A stretch of 64,000 nt of DNA from Blasia pusilla (lineage: Eukaryota > Marchantiophyta > Marchantiopsida > Blasiales), in NCBI GenBank assembly GCA_050084515.1, contig CM114272.1:8060001-8124000 (forward strand), in the 5' to 3' direction. Positions 23,601 through 34,500 of this stretch are shown one piece after another (the stretch's first letter is position 1; every line of letters starts with the position of its first letter). Under the pieces are notes generated by a model. The model ran no database searches, was not told the origin of the DNA, and was given only the letters and a program-made list of their open reading frames with translations. The translations under genes were made by a program, and so were the position numbers.

Positions 23601-25625
23601 ATGGCCTTGTTGCAAAGATCCAAACGAAAGGAAGAGGAGAGTGAGATTGAGGTTTATGACTGCTAAAGCCTCATTGATTTCTGCCTCTATGGCTGATGGA
23701 CATTGTGTGTGCTAATGAGAGCCATGTGTGATACATGAGTAAAGATATTTGAGGATTTATGTTGCAAGTGCAAGGTGCGGCTAGGTAGAATCCTCTAGAA
23801 TTGTTAAGAAGAGTCACATCTAGGAGGGAAGTGGTTGGTGATGTGAGGTTCGAATTGATTTGCTGATTGTGCACAATGAAATCATGGTGAGTTAGTTGAA
23901 GCTAGTTATATAATACTCAAGAAGATAGGGTTGTTGATGGGACTTCACAAGAAGTTGGGGCCCCCATGAAACCTTTGTCCTTAGTGATTTCAATAGTGTA
24001 GAGAAGTTGAAAGGAGGAAATTAGAAAGAAGGGTCTAGAACCATGATGTGCATTCTAATGGAGAAAGGGTTGTGGGTGTATGTTGCGATGAAACCTTAAA
24101 GCCTTCAAGATATTGTGCAAAATTTGGCTTAAAGACAAGAGAAACAAACAGTAGTTGTCTCTATAATACTCCATGAGTAGTAGAGAGACAACTACTAGAG
24201 TTGATGGATGATATAAGCAATGCTTGGAAAATGTAGTCAAAGGTAGGAGATTCGGAGTAACGTGACTCTAGTTATACATAGAGGGAAGATCTTAAGGTCA
24301 AGGATGGTTGACAATAATGCATTTCTAGCTCACATTGCCCAAAGGAAGTCAACTTTTGCACTTTCAATAGATTTTGGATAGAAACCAATTCCTATTTGGT
24401 AGGTAATTTTTTTAAATATTCTGTCCGGTTTGAGACGATGATAAAATTTTTTGAAACATGGGAGGGCACATTTGCTTACATGGGAATTTGTGACAAACAA
24501 GCTCCTAAAATATGATTAGATGTGATAGGTAAAGGAGTTTTTTGGACCCTTTGAGGAACTTTCTTGGAAGTTCTTTATTTTTAAGAATATGTTAGAAATG
24601 TATATCGCAGGAGTGTTTTGAATAGTTTGGTCTATGATGCTAACGTTGGTGGGGACCCTAGAAGTTAATCATGATTGCTCGATCAAGGAGGAGAAATGTG
24701 GGTTTGATGTCCCAAATTTTGAAACCTAGATGAGATAGTTGTGAGAATAGGAGGAGTGGCATAACCGATTGTAAGACTAACGTTAGTCGAGAGGGGCATG
24801 CGTCATAAGACTAGTCTTAGGTGAGAAAGGACATAACTACTTGCAAGGGAGAAGGGGTAAGTCATAAAAGGTATGAGATCCTTGTGCCAAGTTTCAAGTC
24901 AAGGGTAAGGAGTAAGGAATACGAGAGTAGTCAAGTAGGTGAGACATCATGTAACTTGTTATGAAATGTGAAGGGCGGAAAGAAAACCATAAGATGGAAA
25001 ATGGTATGAGTCAAGATAGGTGGTAGTCATAAGACAGAAGAAATGTGGGCCCACGCTTCAAGATGTGTGTAGGGAGTTGTACAATCTGTCGGAAGACTCT
25101 ACCAAGCTATCTTAGGGGATAACTAATCAAAAACGGATCCGCGGGCGGCAAAGCACGTTTGGTTTGTAGGTAAAAATTAAGGGCTTATGATGGATGAAGA
25201 AAAAGATGGGGTTTATATGGAGAACTTCATAAGTGAATATATGGGAGGATATGTGTCTTCTTTTGCCCAAGTCAATAAACAAGGTATTAATTATGATGTG
25301 AATTTAACCATGTTTTAAGTTTGAGCTAGCAAATCATCTAGGATACACCTTGAGGAAATAATTGACGTGTTACGACATATACAAGTGACTTGAGAAGATT
25401 GGTCGAGAATCATAAATTCCGTCTTCTACTTCCTCGAGCTTCACCTCAAAGCTGTTTCGATTTTTAGCAATGCAATCGGAATATTTACTTGGAGTCTCAA
25501 AGACTCAACCAGTTGCATGTTCCGTAGGTAGCCGAGAAGCCGTCAAATACTAATCGGGTTGAGTGTTTTGAGTGCTTTGCATTTCCCTATGAAGTCCCTT
25601 CATTGCGCCTTGCCCAATCTTATCA
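20621..25625. other. 3' side of MCTS1 and unassigned intergenic DNA
   Basis: The last short MCTS1 exon and 3' UTR should lie at the left end, but I cannot choose among the possible AG acceptors. Beyond about 21 kb I see no conserved domain. The longest open frame (21173-21625, plus) is rich in Trp and Cys and resembles nothing I know. From about 23.4 kb the sequence looks like old repeats of unknown class. Confidence 0.45.
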
Positions 25626-26163
25626 AGTCGCTCACCTAAACCAGAGTGTGTTGGTTGATTCCTTAAGGTGCATGCCTTAGCTCAGACCTCAAATACAACC
25701 AAACTTGCATTATGGTTAGTTCTTGGTTCAAGGGCTTGAGCGGGTAGAGAGGAAGAATGTTGCCCCTTATAGGTACTTCTAGGATTGTCCCTCGAACCCT
25801 ACCTTCCCCATTTTCCCCCTTGGACCCTTGATTTTGGCCCTAAATCTAAAAGTGGTGAGCGTTCCGCGAACCAATGTTTCACTAGTTATCCATCAAGATG
25901 GCTTCGCGGAGGCTTCTTGCAACTTATGAAATTCTAGCCTCCCCAAATGCATCTTGGAGCTCTAATATGTGTTTCATGTGTCTCATGGCTAGTGACCGTC
26001 TTCACTCCCCATTTGGCGTCTCATGGTTGTCTTGCCGCCGTTTGCGTTTCACGACTAGTCTCATGGCGTCTCTTGATTACTCATGCTTTCTTTTCTTCTC
26101 GCCCTTGACTTGACGCTTAACTCCAAGGTCTCAAACCTTACTTGCCTTGGATTTGTCCCCGTG
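25626..26163 (+). repeat. LTR-type dispersed repeat, family C, copy 2
   Basis: It matches 1-526 in the same orientation from 'gctcacctaaaccagagtg' to 'ctccaaggtctcaaacctt...tttgtccc'. It is more GC-rich than its surroundings. No coding region of an element is recognisable next to it, so it may be a solo LTR. Confidence 0.55.
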
Positions 26164-26608
26164 AGTAGCTACGCTTCTTTCTCATCTAAGACTAGTCAAT
26201 AGACACATGCGAGTCTCAACAATAGTTAGTCCCGCAACTAGTTCCACCGCCCGTCCTAGTCTCACGAATAGCTAGGTTGCAACTTTGGTGGATCACACCA
26301 AGGTCTTCCCTCCTTGGACCCGCAATATTAACTCGATTCCGAGGCCCCCCGCTAGTGTGGCGGTCGTAGACTTAGCTATTTGCGACGTTGAGGCTTGGGA
26401 AAGAGGCTGCTCAGGGAGAGGGTTACCAATTGGTATCCAATTAGCACTTGAAGGTTTCTTGATCATCTATGGATCAAAATTGGTTAGGTCATTGAGATTC
26501 AACCTAAGACCTTCGCTTGAAAAGTTTAATGTCGAGAGTGCTTTGTGGCGCGACAAGGAGTAGATGTTGATCTACAATATTGAGATGACATGTATGCAAA
26601 TGTCAACT
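26164..26608. other. Unassigned DNA
   Basis: A GC-richer stretch directly after repeat C copy 2, possibly internal sequence of the same element. No conserved motif is seen. Confidence 0.35.
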
Positions 26609-26828
26609 TCTCCGAGCCTTGGGTTCTTGAGAAGTTGGGAGGGGAGTACCCCAAGAGAAAGCTTGGAGAGGCTTATGTCTATATAGTTGAGTTTTCTAAG
26701 CATAGGTAAGGGATAAATGTTGTTGACATGTATTAGATCTAGATTCTCTCTCGTTGAGGATGGGTTTGGTTTGATTTTTATGTTATTGGAGAACAATTTA
26801 TTATGTAGTAATGTGTTTACACACGACA
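26609..26828 (+). repeat. Old LTR family A relic
   Basis: It is weakly similar to the 3' half of the LTR at 16478-17118. It has a 'gagtaccccaagagaaagcttggagag' block, then 'gatgggtttggtttga', and ends 'tgtttacacacgaca', which corresponds to 'tgtatgcgcacgaca'. It is heavily diverged. Confidence 0.45.
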
Positions 26829-27704
26829 AACCAAAATTTCATATCTTATCTTTAAAGTGAAAAAGATTACTATATCGTGCATGGGTATATTCTCATGTAT
26901 GAATATTCAACATAAGCATCTAATTTATTGGCGCAAATAGTTGCTCTTCCATTTGCACGAAGATCTAAACAAAATATATTTATACTAAATGCTAGGATAT
27001 TCTCCACAACATGTATCTTCTTGCTTAAAAAAATGGAGTTATATACAGAAAATAATCCCTCTCCAAGATTTGGTACCATGATTGCCTTTTTCATCCTATC
27101 AATGGTATTGTGCTCTACCAATTTCACTGCTCTTATTGAATTGGTTGGTCATAAGTAAATTGTATGATAGTGCTCTCTTGATTATATGTATAGCAAATAT
27201 AACCACAATAACAATGATTTTTTTGCTTTATCTCTATATTTTCCTAATCGTTAGTATTTGTGTCAATTTTTTCTGAAACTATTAATCGTGTATCTTGTTT
27301 CCATTTTTTTTCGTCTTTCACTTATTAAGATGTTTTTGGGATTTCTTATCCTCTTAGAGAGAAACTAAGGTCTACATAAAAGGGTGATGGGGAAACACAC
27401 CAAAAGTATAAAAATATGGACTGAGATAGTGAAGAATCCCAAGATCATACCCAATCAAGGGTAAAAGAAGAAGGGGGAGTCTTCCCTACGAGCTAAACAA
27501 AAAAAAGAAGAGAAAATATTGGATATACCTAGAGAAACATGAACACCACTAAGAGGGCCTATAGCAGCTGCGTCTCCCACCACCTAAGTGTGCCTCAAGA
27601 GCCCATTAGTTTGAGCATGTTGCAAAGCCATGAAGAGTTGATGTCTATGATAAAGGATTACACTCGTGAAGGATAGCCAATTTCTTGAATGGAGATGATG
27701 AGCG
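26829..27704. other. Unassigned DNA
   Basis: A minus-strand open frame at 26870-27127 includes KKAIMVPNLGEGLFSVYNSI, which faintly recalls the post-protease region of copia elements (VPGL..NLLSV). This is too weak to call. Nothing else is recognised. Confidence 0.3.
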
Positions 27705-28270
27705 ATATCATGTGCATACACATCGCTACAAAAAATCTATCGTTGTTAATGATTATTAGAGCATACAAATAAGATACCATACTCACTCACGACATCTGAA
27801 TATCAAGACGATCGTGAATCAAAATATCTCCAATGATGCATATAATCTCTATTTCTCTCTCATCTCAAACCAAATCGACTCTCTTAATGATAGGCTTGGT
27901 TTATTCACAAGGAAAGGATGACCATAACTTTTCCGCCTCATGAAAGAAGATCAAAGAAATAATGAGCTCCAAAGGTCTCTCTCCTTGGGTATAGTTCCTT
28001 CCCTCTTCCAAGCTCTCTCTATTGTAACATGTGCTTGTAGGTTATCTTATTGGCTCTTCACTAGTTGTTAGGGATTAAGAGACGCTTTCCAAAGTGGAAA
28101 TTCAACTATGCTCATAATAGGAATTTACCCAAAATAACAATTTCCTCAATATAGCTCCAAACAAGCCAAACAAAGGAGAAATGTCCTCTATGAGATTCTT
28201 TGAGACCTCAATATGACATTCTCGACCTCTTGAGGCTATCCTATGACCTCCTTAAAGATGCCCTACGGAT
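27705..28270 (-). repeat. Diverged LTR family A copy
   Basis: It reads in the opposite orientation to the LTR at 16478-17118. It starts near 'gtgcatacacatcgctac', passes 'aaaatatctccaat' and 'gataggcttggttta', and reaches 'tttccaaagtggaaattcaac' and the 'caatatagctccaaac' segment. The order of blocks is kept, but identity is clearly lower than between the other copies. Confidence 0.55.
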
Positions 28271-28429
28271 AATTTTTGATCCATCTTAAAAGATTTGATA
28301 ATGTAGTCCGCAAGGAACGAGTAAAAATTCTCTCTCCCTAGTCCCATACATCTCTATGGCTTGTAGGATAAATCAATGTGCTTCGTGAAGTCAAATGTAA
28401 AGACGGGTTTTCCGTGTTGCCACGGTTAT

Positions 28430-30480
28430 TGCTTCTTATAGCAATCTCCCTTGTGTCACCATATATGCCACACATATTCTTGCGTACGATCCATCACCAT
28501 AACATCGTCCACCACCATCTCACCCTCCCACATTATATCAAGATCAATACGAATAAGGGAATCTCGCACGGAGTATTGCCGCTCTCTCCCCACTTGAAAG
28601 CTACTCTTGTAAGCAATACAAAACATAATATTTTGCATAACTTTGTGAGTGGGAATCCTCTCACCCCCAATGGGATAACGTGAAAAATACACACCAAGAG
28701 AATCCATACTCTTGTGACTCTTAGAGTGTGTCAAAGCAACAACTGATGGTTGGTGGAGGCGTAGTTGGAACTATATTGTTGTGGTGTAGGTAAGTGGTGC
28801 AATATGGAAAGCCAATATTTGGGGCTGAGCCTGCTCCCTTTCCTAAGCAAGATCGAATGTGAGCCCAAAGTGCCATGGGAATATCCCCATTAGACAAAGT
28901 GCCTCTAAAAAGTGCCTCAAAGGGGGCTTCCATGAAAGAAGACCAAAGCCCATATTGAATAGAGGTAACAAAAGAGGAGAAAGTGCAGAGAGTAGCTCTA
29001 GCCTCATCTAGAAGGGCATCTCTACATACTTCGAGGGAAGATTGTAGTGGGAAGGAGTTGTCATCAACCTAGGATACGTAATGTAGGAGGAGTGGTCTAT
29101 CCCTAACAAGGAATCTAGGGCAGATAAGGGGTGCTCCAATAGCCCAACTCCCTAAAAAGTGGAGGGTTGATCTTCTCTTGATTGCCTACAAGGTAGCTCT
29201 CCCATGGGCACTCCATGAAGCCGAGTCTTCCCAACACGCGGATCGATCCATCCATAACGAAACAAACTCATGCATATACATTGAGACCCCACAACTCATC
29301 TAAAATCAGAGTAGTAAAAATGGCTCACTCGGCCTAAAACTCCACTCATGAATCTACATCGGCATATCGAGCCACATCCACCCTCTGCTATGAGGAAATC
29401 CAAACGCTAGCATCCTAGCTCCATACACACCCGCACACGTACATGCAAGAGAGGTGCTACTAAGCCTCAACATGAGAAAAATGACTTGATAAAGCATCTC
29501 TCCCTCTCTTATCCCCCAAAAATAGCCCTACCAACCGTACATGTGTGCACAAGTTACCGGGTGACCCTTGACTCGGTCAACGGGTAACCTGATGGACTTA
29601 AACCAAAATAGGAAAATTGCCATAAATGACGTTCCCAATGCAACAGACCTGTTGCCAACCTCATCCGACATCTCGAGACGAAGTTACACTCACGACAGTC
29701 CGATGGTTTCCTATGCCGTGACGTATCGGTTACTAAGATGTGACACCCAACTTCACCTCTATATAGACACATACCAATTGAGCTGTGAAGCGATGGAAAG
29801 GAGGGACAACTAGATCTTCAAGGCCAACAATATGAGAACCATCTGGTGGTAAGGAGAGAATGCAATCTAGAAAAGCCTCTATCGTAGAGAGAATCGCTTG
29901 ATAATGAGCAAAAGCAAGAAAAGAATAACCCAAGGGATGACCTTCACAAATATCGGTAGTGGACTCCAGTACCGTGATCTCCTCCTCTAGCTAACCATGA
30001 TACAAATAGACATTGAAGGGACCCAATCTCCATAGAAAGCGCACACGAAGGGAATGAGGCTTGCGATGGGGCTACCCACATCCCTAAACTCCAAGAAGAT
30101 AGTCGTATGAGATATTGAGTTGAAGTAGTTCTCCATATCCACTTGGAGAACCACCCATTATGTATGTATATTGAGAAAGACACTCAAACATAATATGACT
30201 ATCTCACAAGCAGTGGCGCGAATACTCCAAATTGATGCACATTGAGGTATGATTGGAAAACCTTACGGGATTGTAAAGCGATAATACGACTCACCAAATT
30301 CAAGAGTATCTCATCTATGGCCAATCAGACAAATCCCTCCACCTCCCTTCACGAATGCCAAAGGTTGTTCCGCCCCCAATACTTGGACCATAATTATTGG
30401 AATTCTCCTTTGAACTAGGTGAGAGACAACCTCAAGCAACTTGGTAACGTCATGAGCGGAATCCTCTTTATAATTCATTT
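28430..30480 (-). pseudogene. Decayed reverse transcriptase, non-LTR type
   Basis: Read on the minus strand across several frames, conserved RT blocks come in order. WVVLQVDMENYFNSIS near 30150 carries the first catalytic Asp (codon 30137-30139). GHPLGYSFLAFAHYQA near 29920 corresponds to the G-D-P-L-G-G block. The PPDGSHIVG stretch stands where an A-D-D motif is expected. Far downstream, IGGERIPTHKVMQ at about 28650 matches the GGERT..HD segment seen at the C-terminus of related plant RT proteins. No LTRs, RNase H or integrase accompany it. Stops and frameshifts are frequent, so it is long dead. The element class is an inference. Confidence 0.5.
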
Positions 30481-30870
30481 CCATAATCAATTGATACTTT
30501 ACTCTTATTGGTACTAGAGAATGCCCATGTCAAGTGAGGGATTATGATGAGTACTTTTGGTACACTCCTTTTCTGGAACTAAGAACGACTAACTAACTAG
30601 ATAGGATGAGTTTGGTGATAGGAGGTTCACGTTTGCTCATACCTAGAGATGTTTATTACCTAGGTTTGTCTCTTATATAGATTTAGATAATAAGGTAACA
30701 ACATACCATAAATTATAAATGCAACTTTTTGAAATGGATGAAGAAAAAAGAATTATCAAACATGTGTAAGACACTTGGAAAGACTAGATGGAAAAAAAAA
30801 AAATGAAGGAACTTGTAAATAATTTTGGAATACGTGCATTCCAAACTTCTTCTCTATAGTGCACTTCTCT

Positions 30871-30892
30871 GAACGCATGCATGCATGCGTTC
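30871..30892. promoter_or_regulatory. 22-bp perfect palindrome built on RY (CATGCATG) motifs
   Basis: 'gaacgcatgcatgcatgcgttc' equals its own reverse complement. It contains overlapping CATGCA/TGCATG cores, the RY or Sph element bound by B3-domain factors of the ABI3/FUS3/LEC2 group. It lies about 510 bases before the proposed isoamylase start. Opposed CCAAT boxes follow at about 30920-30946 ('gattggtgc...gcgccaatc'). Confidence 0.6.
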
Positions 30893-31038
30893 ATGCACCG
30901 ATGCATAACCCAAACATATGCGATTGGTGCATCCGCGCCAATCAATCAACGACAGATGTCTGACTGACAGTACCTGGTACGCTCATTTTTTGAATACTGT
31001 ACAGTACGTACATACCGAAAATCGGAGCGTCTGAATAG

Positions 31039-31124
31039 ATAGATATCTGTCTGTCGGGTCTCTACATCCATCCATCAGTAGTCTCGTATCTGTCCGTCTG
31101 TCCGGTCTGTACATCCATCTATCT
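31039..31124 (+). repeat. Imperfect direct repeat in the isoamylase upstream region
   Basis: 'tatctgtctgtcgggtctctacatccatccatc' is followed about 46 bases later by a slightly longer version with an extra 'ccgtctgt'. It is rich in CTGT and ATCC steps, which suggests slippage. Confidence 0.6.
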
Positions 31125-31403
31125 GGCTGTGGTGAGGGGAGAGGCGCTCAAGACAGAGAGACACACTTTATTCTCGCCCCACCACGTGAGGCGCGGAAAG
31201 ACACTGCCGTGGACGCCAGTGACGTGTCCGTCGCCCTTCGGACAGCGGAAGCCCAGGAGTTCCTGCGTATGCCCATTACTGGACGCCAACGTTTTCGAAA
31301 AGCCGGAGGAGTACCGAAAAGCAGAGGAGGAGGAGGAGTGGAGGCATAGTCCGATTTTTTCTGCGGGTGCTGGTGGCCGATGTGTTGTAAGTTCTTGTGA
31401 GCA

Positions 31404-31588
31404 ATGGCTGGGTGCTGTTGCCTGCTTGGAGTTCCGTCGTCGCGGCCTTCGTTTTGCGATCCGCAGCAGGGGAAGAGTCGGAGGACAACTTTGTCGGAAT
31501 CTCTGTATGATACGAGGAGTTATGCATCTTTAGCTCACGTTCAATTCAAGTCTGTTCGTGCCATTGGACGTGCCCGCGTGCATGACGG
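31404..31588 (+). CDS. ISA3: Isoamylase exon 1: proposed plastid transit peptide
   Basis: An ATG at 31404 opens 61 codons rich in Ser, Arg, Cys and Ala and poor in acidic residues ([18 protein letters not shown] start), as expected of a chloroplast transit peptide. It ends at a consensus-like donor (GG then GTGAGA at 31589) in phase 2. It joins in frame only to an AAG acceptor ending at 32961. The stronger-looking CAG acceptor ending at 32947 would break the frame. The exon could be wrong if another first exon is used. Confidence 0.55.
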
Positions 31589-34500
31589 GTGAGAGGACTG
31601 ACTATGGCGTCATCAATTGGGCTTTTGGAAGGTGTCTATGCCTTGCGTGAATTGATTCGTATTGCTGGTTTAGAAAGGGATGTATTTGGATCATGCTTTC
31701 CTACATAATTTTTCCACGAGTGACATTTGGAAACTCATGGATCAGTCGTTTCATCTCACTTGATCGATTGACCTCAAATTCTAGGAAGATGACGATGCCT
31801 GCTTGCCATGGAATGCTAGCGAATTCTGAGAGTTGCATGGAAATTACGGGTCTGTCGAAGATTCAAATCTCCGGTTAATCAGGGGTCAGCGCCTTGGGGC
31901 CATAGATTCGGCATTCGAAATCCAAGAGCATCGTCGAACACTCTTGTGCTTGGTGTTGAATCACATCAACCTTGAAATATCCATCTCCACTTTTAGTGAG
32001 CCGTAGAAATTGCCTGCTTCGTCCAACAATAATAGTGCCTCACGTGAATTCACAGCAAGGTAAATTTCATAATTAAGGAGCTCCAGGAGATTGTCGAATT
32101 GTCGGCAATAAGCATCACTTTTCTACTCCGATGCGATGGCGTCGTAGATATCTGAGAAGATAATAGCCAAGAGAATGTAGAGAATTTGACGCGGCAGTTT
32201 GGATATAGATTAAGAGGAAAGTGGCTGAAAGACTGATTTTTCTCTGATGCCTCACGTTTCCACTTCGATGTGATGGCTCCATAGATGTGTGAGAACAATA
32301 AAAGTAAGGATAAGGCACAGAATTTGACTAGATATAGATGAAGAGGAATGTTGCTGATGTGACTGAGAGTCTCCAACGAATTTGGATCGTAATGTGCAGG
32401 CTAATTACCCGTAGTAGGCACCGAAATTTGCACTCGGCCCCTCGCAAAAATGTTTCTCCGAAGGTACTTCCTGGCGCTCCCATAGTCACGCCTCACAATG
32501 TTTGAGGGTCAGTGTCGGACGTCGAAGTGTGTTCTTTTTGATGGGCTAACTTTGTTTCTGTTCACTTTGTGCGGTTCTAGAAATAGCCGTAGGTACTCTC
32601 ATTTAGTTGTGGAGTAATCATGAGTCCAGTAGGAATATGACGTGACGGAACTTTTGTGCGTACAGTATACAGGTTGGCAAAATCAAAGGCGCGAAGACGC
32701 ACTTACAAGTGAGATAACGGCTACCAAGGTAATGTCAGTCAGCTAAAAGAATCCTGTCGAAGTACCAGAGTTTGTTTGGATCCTAAAGCTGAACCCGTGT
32801 AGATTTAGCTCTTAGAACCATACAAATAATTTGCTGGCTTCAGGCCTTTCAATGTGTAATAATTACCACACCGACTGCTTGGTGGTGGTCATCGATGTTG
32901 TCGCATGGATTGTCCGCCATTTCAACTTGGGACTCATTGTTCTACAGGCACAATCTGCAAGTCTTGATGCTGCTAGAAGTACTATGAGGACCACCTCTGG
33001 GAAACCGTCTCCTTTGGGAGTTTCCAGAGTTGATCACGCTGTCAATTTTGCTCTTTTCTCTGAGCATGCAACTTCTGTGACACTATGCTTGTAAGATCCT
33101 ACTTTGGAAGCATTTCATTTCTTCCCAACCGCGTTTGGTGAAATCTCTGTAATACGATCTACTTCCTCTCCAGCTTTAAAAGAGAGATTATTATACTTTA
33201 GGCTTTACAGGCGTATCCTCATTGTTGAAGGGAAATGTTTATGTGTATGCTCATACTGGTGGCTGAACAGATATGTCAATCTTTCAGAATCCGGAGGACC
33301 AACAGAGATCATACTGGATTCTCAAAAGAACAAGACCGGAAATGTTTGGCACATTTGTATTGAGGTATTTCTTTTCTCTACTCTTAGAAGATTGGAAATT
33401 AAGAGTTCAACCATTATCTAAGTGGACTCGGACAAGGATAAAGGATTGTCTGGACAGCCAATTCTTCCCAGATCCTGCTTTTGTTCTTTTTTTCTCTACG
33501 ATCTTTAAGTAGCAGTTTTTTTTTTTTGGCTTTGGCCCATTGTGGTATATATTCAGGGTGGATCTTTTATTGAAGTTGTACAAGAACTTCTGAGTAGTTT
33601 GCTTGGTTAAGCATGTGCTGTACAGTTGAGTTATTCATGTATGTTAAGTTGGCACTGAGGCTATTTTGAGACTACCAGAGGTCTTTACAAGCCCCGGCAG
33701 AGGTTGAATAGTTGTTGTGCCAACATGATTCTATCTGTGCATCCCAAACTAGGGTAATAATTTACTGTGGTTTTTCTTTGAGGATTCAGATGTAGCTCAT
33801 GCACCAGATTGGAGGATGGTGCTGAGAATTTTCTATCGTTTAGATTCCCTTTCTTATTAGAAATCACCCTGTAAACCCATGGTCTGTCAAATAATGCCTT
33901 TAGATCGATGAATTGTCAGTCAGTGGAATGAGGATTGTTCAGACAGAAGGAAACGGAGTGAAGGAATGTGATCCCCTTTCTGCCTATGGAACTTCATTCA
34001 AGTGCTCGAGGGTAGGTCATAACATTCTCTTTGTTGTGAGTCCAGGATATTCCATTTAAAGGCATCTGTTATGGATATCGTGTTGATGGACCACAAGGTT
34101 GGGGCAAAGGACATCGTTTTGACAATAGCAAAGTGCTGCTGGATCCTTATGCACAATTTGTGGAGGGTCGGAGAATTTTCGGAGATGTTCATAAAAAAGA
34201 CACTCCTTTCCTTGGAACATATGATTTATCATCAGACAAGTTTGATTGGGGCCAAGATTACAAATTCCCAGCCATTCCAGAGGTGAGTTCAAGGTTGCAT
34301 ACGGACAAAGTCCTTGTTCGCGGACATGTCCATGTCCGTGGACTTACATATGTTCTATACAAGGACTTGTCCATGTGGGCCCCATCTCTCCCTTCTTTCT
34401 CATTCCCCTAATTGCCTTGGTATTCTGCACTTTCTCCTTTCTTCCTCCGCCCACCCTTCCTTTGCCTTCCACCATGAGATATAAAGTGTGCCCCCCCTTT

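Noticed and set aside
31129-31533. 134-codon open frame overlapping the isoamylase start
   Set aside because: Different frame from the exon that joins properly to the gene; GC-rich 5' region makes chance open frames common.
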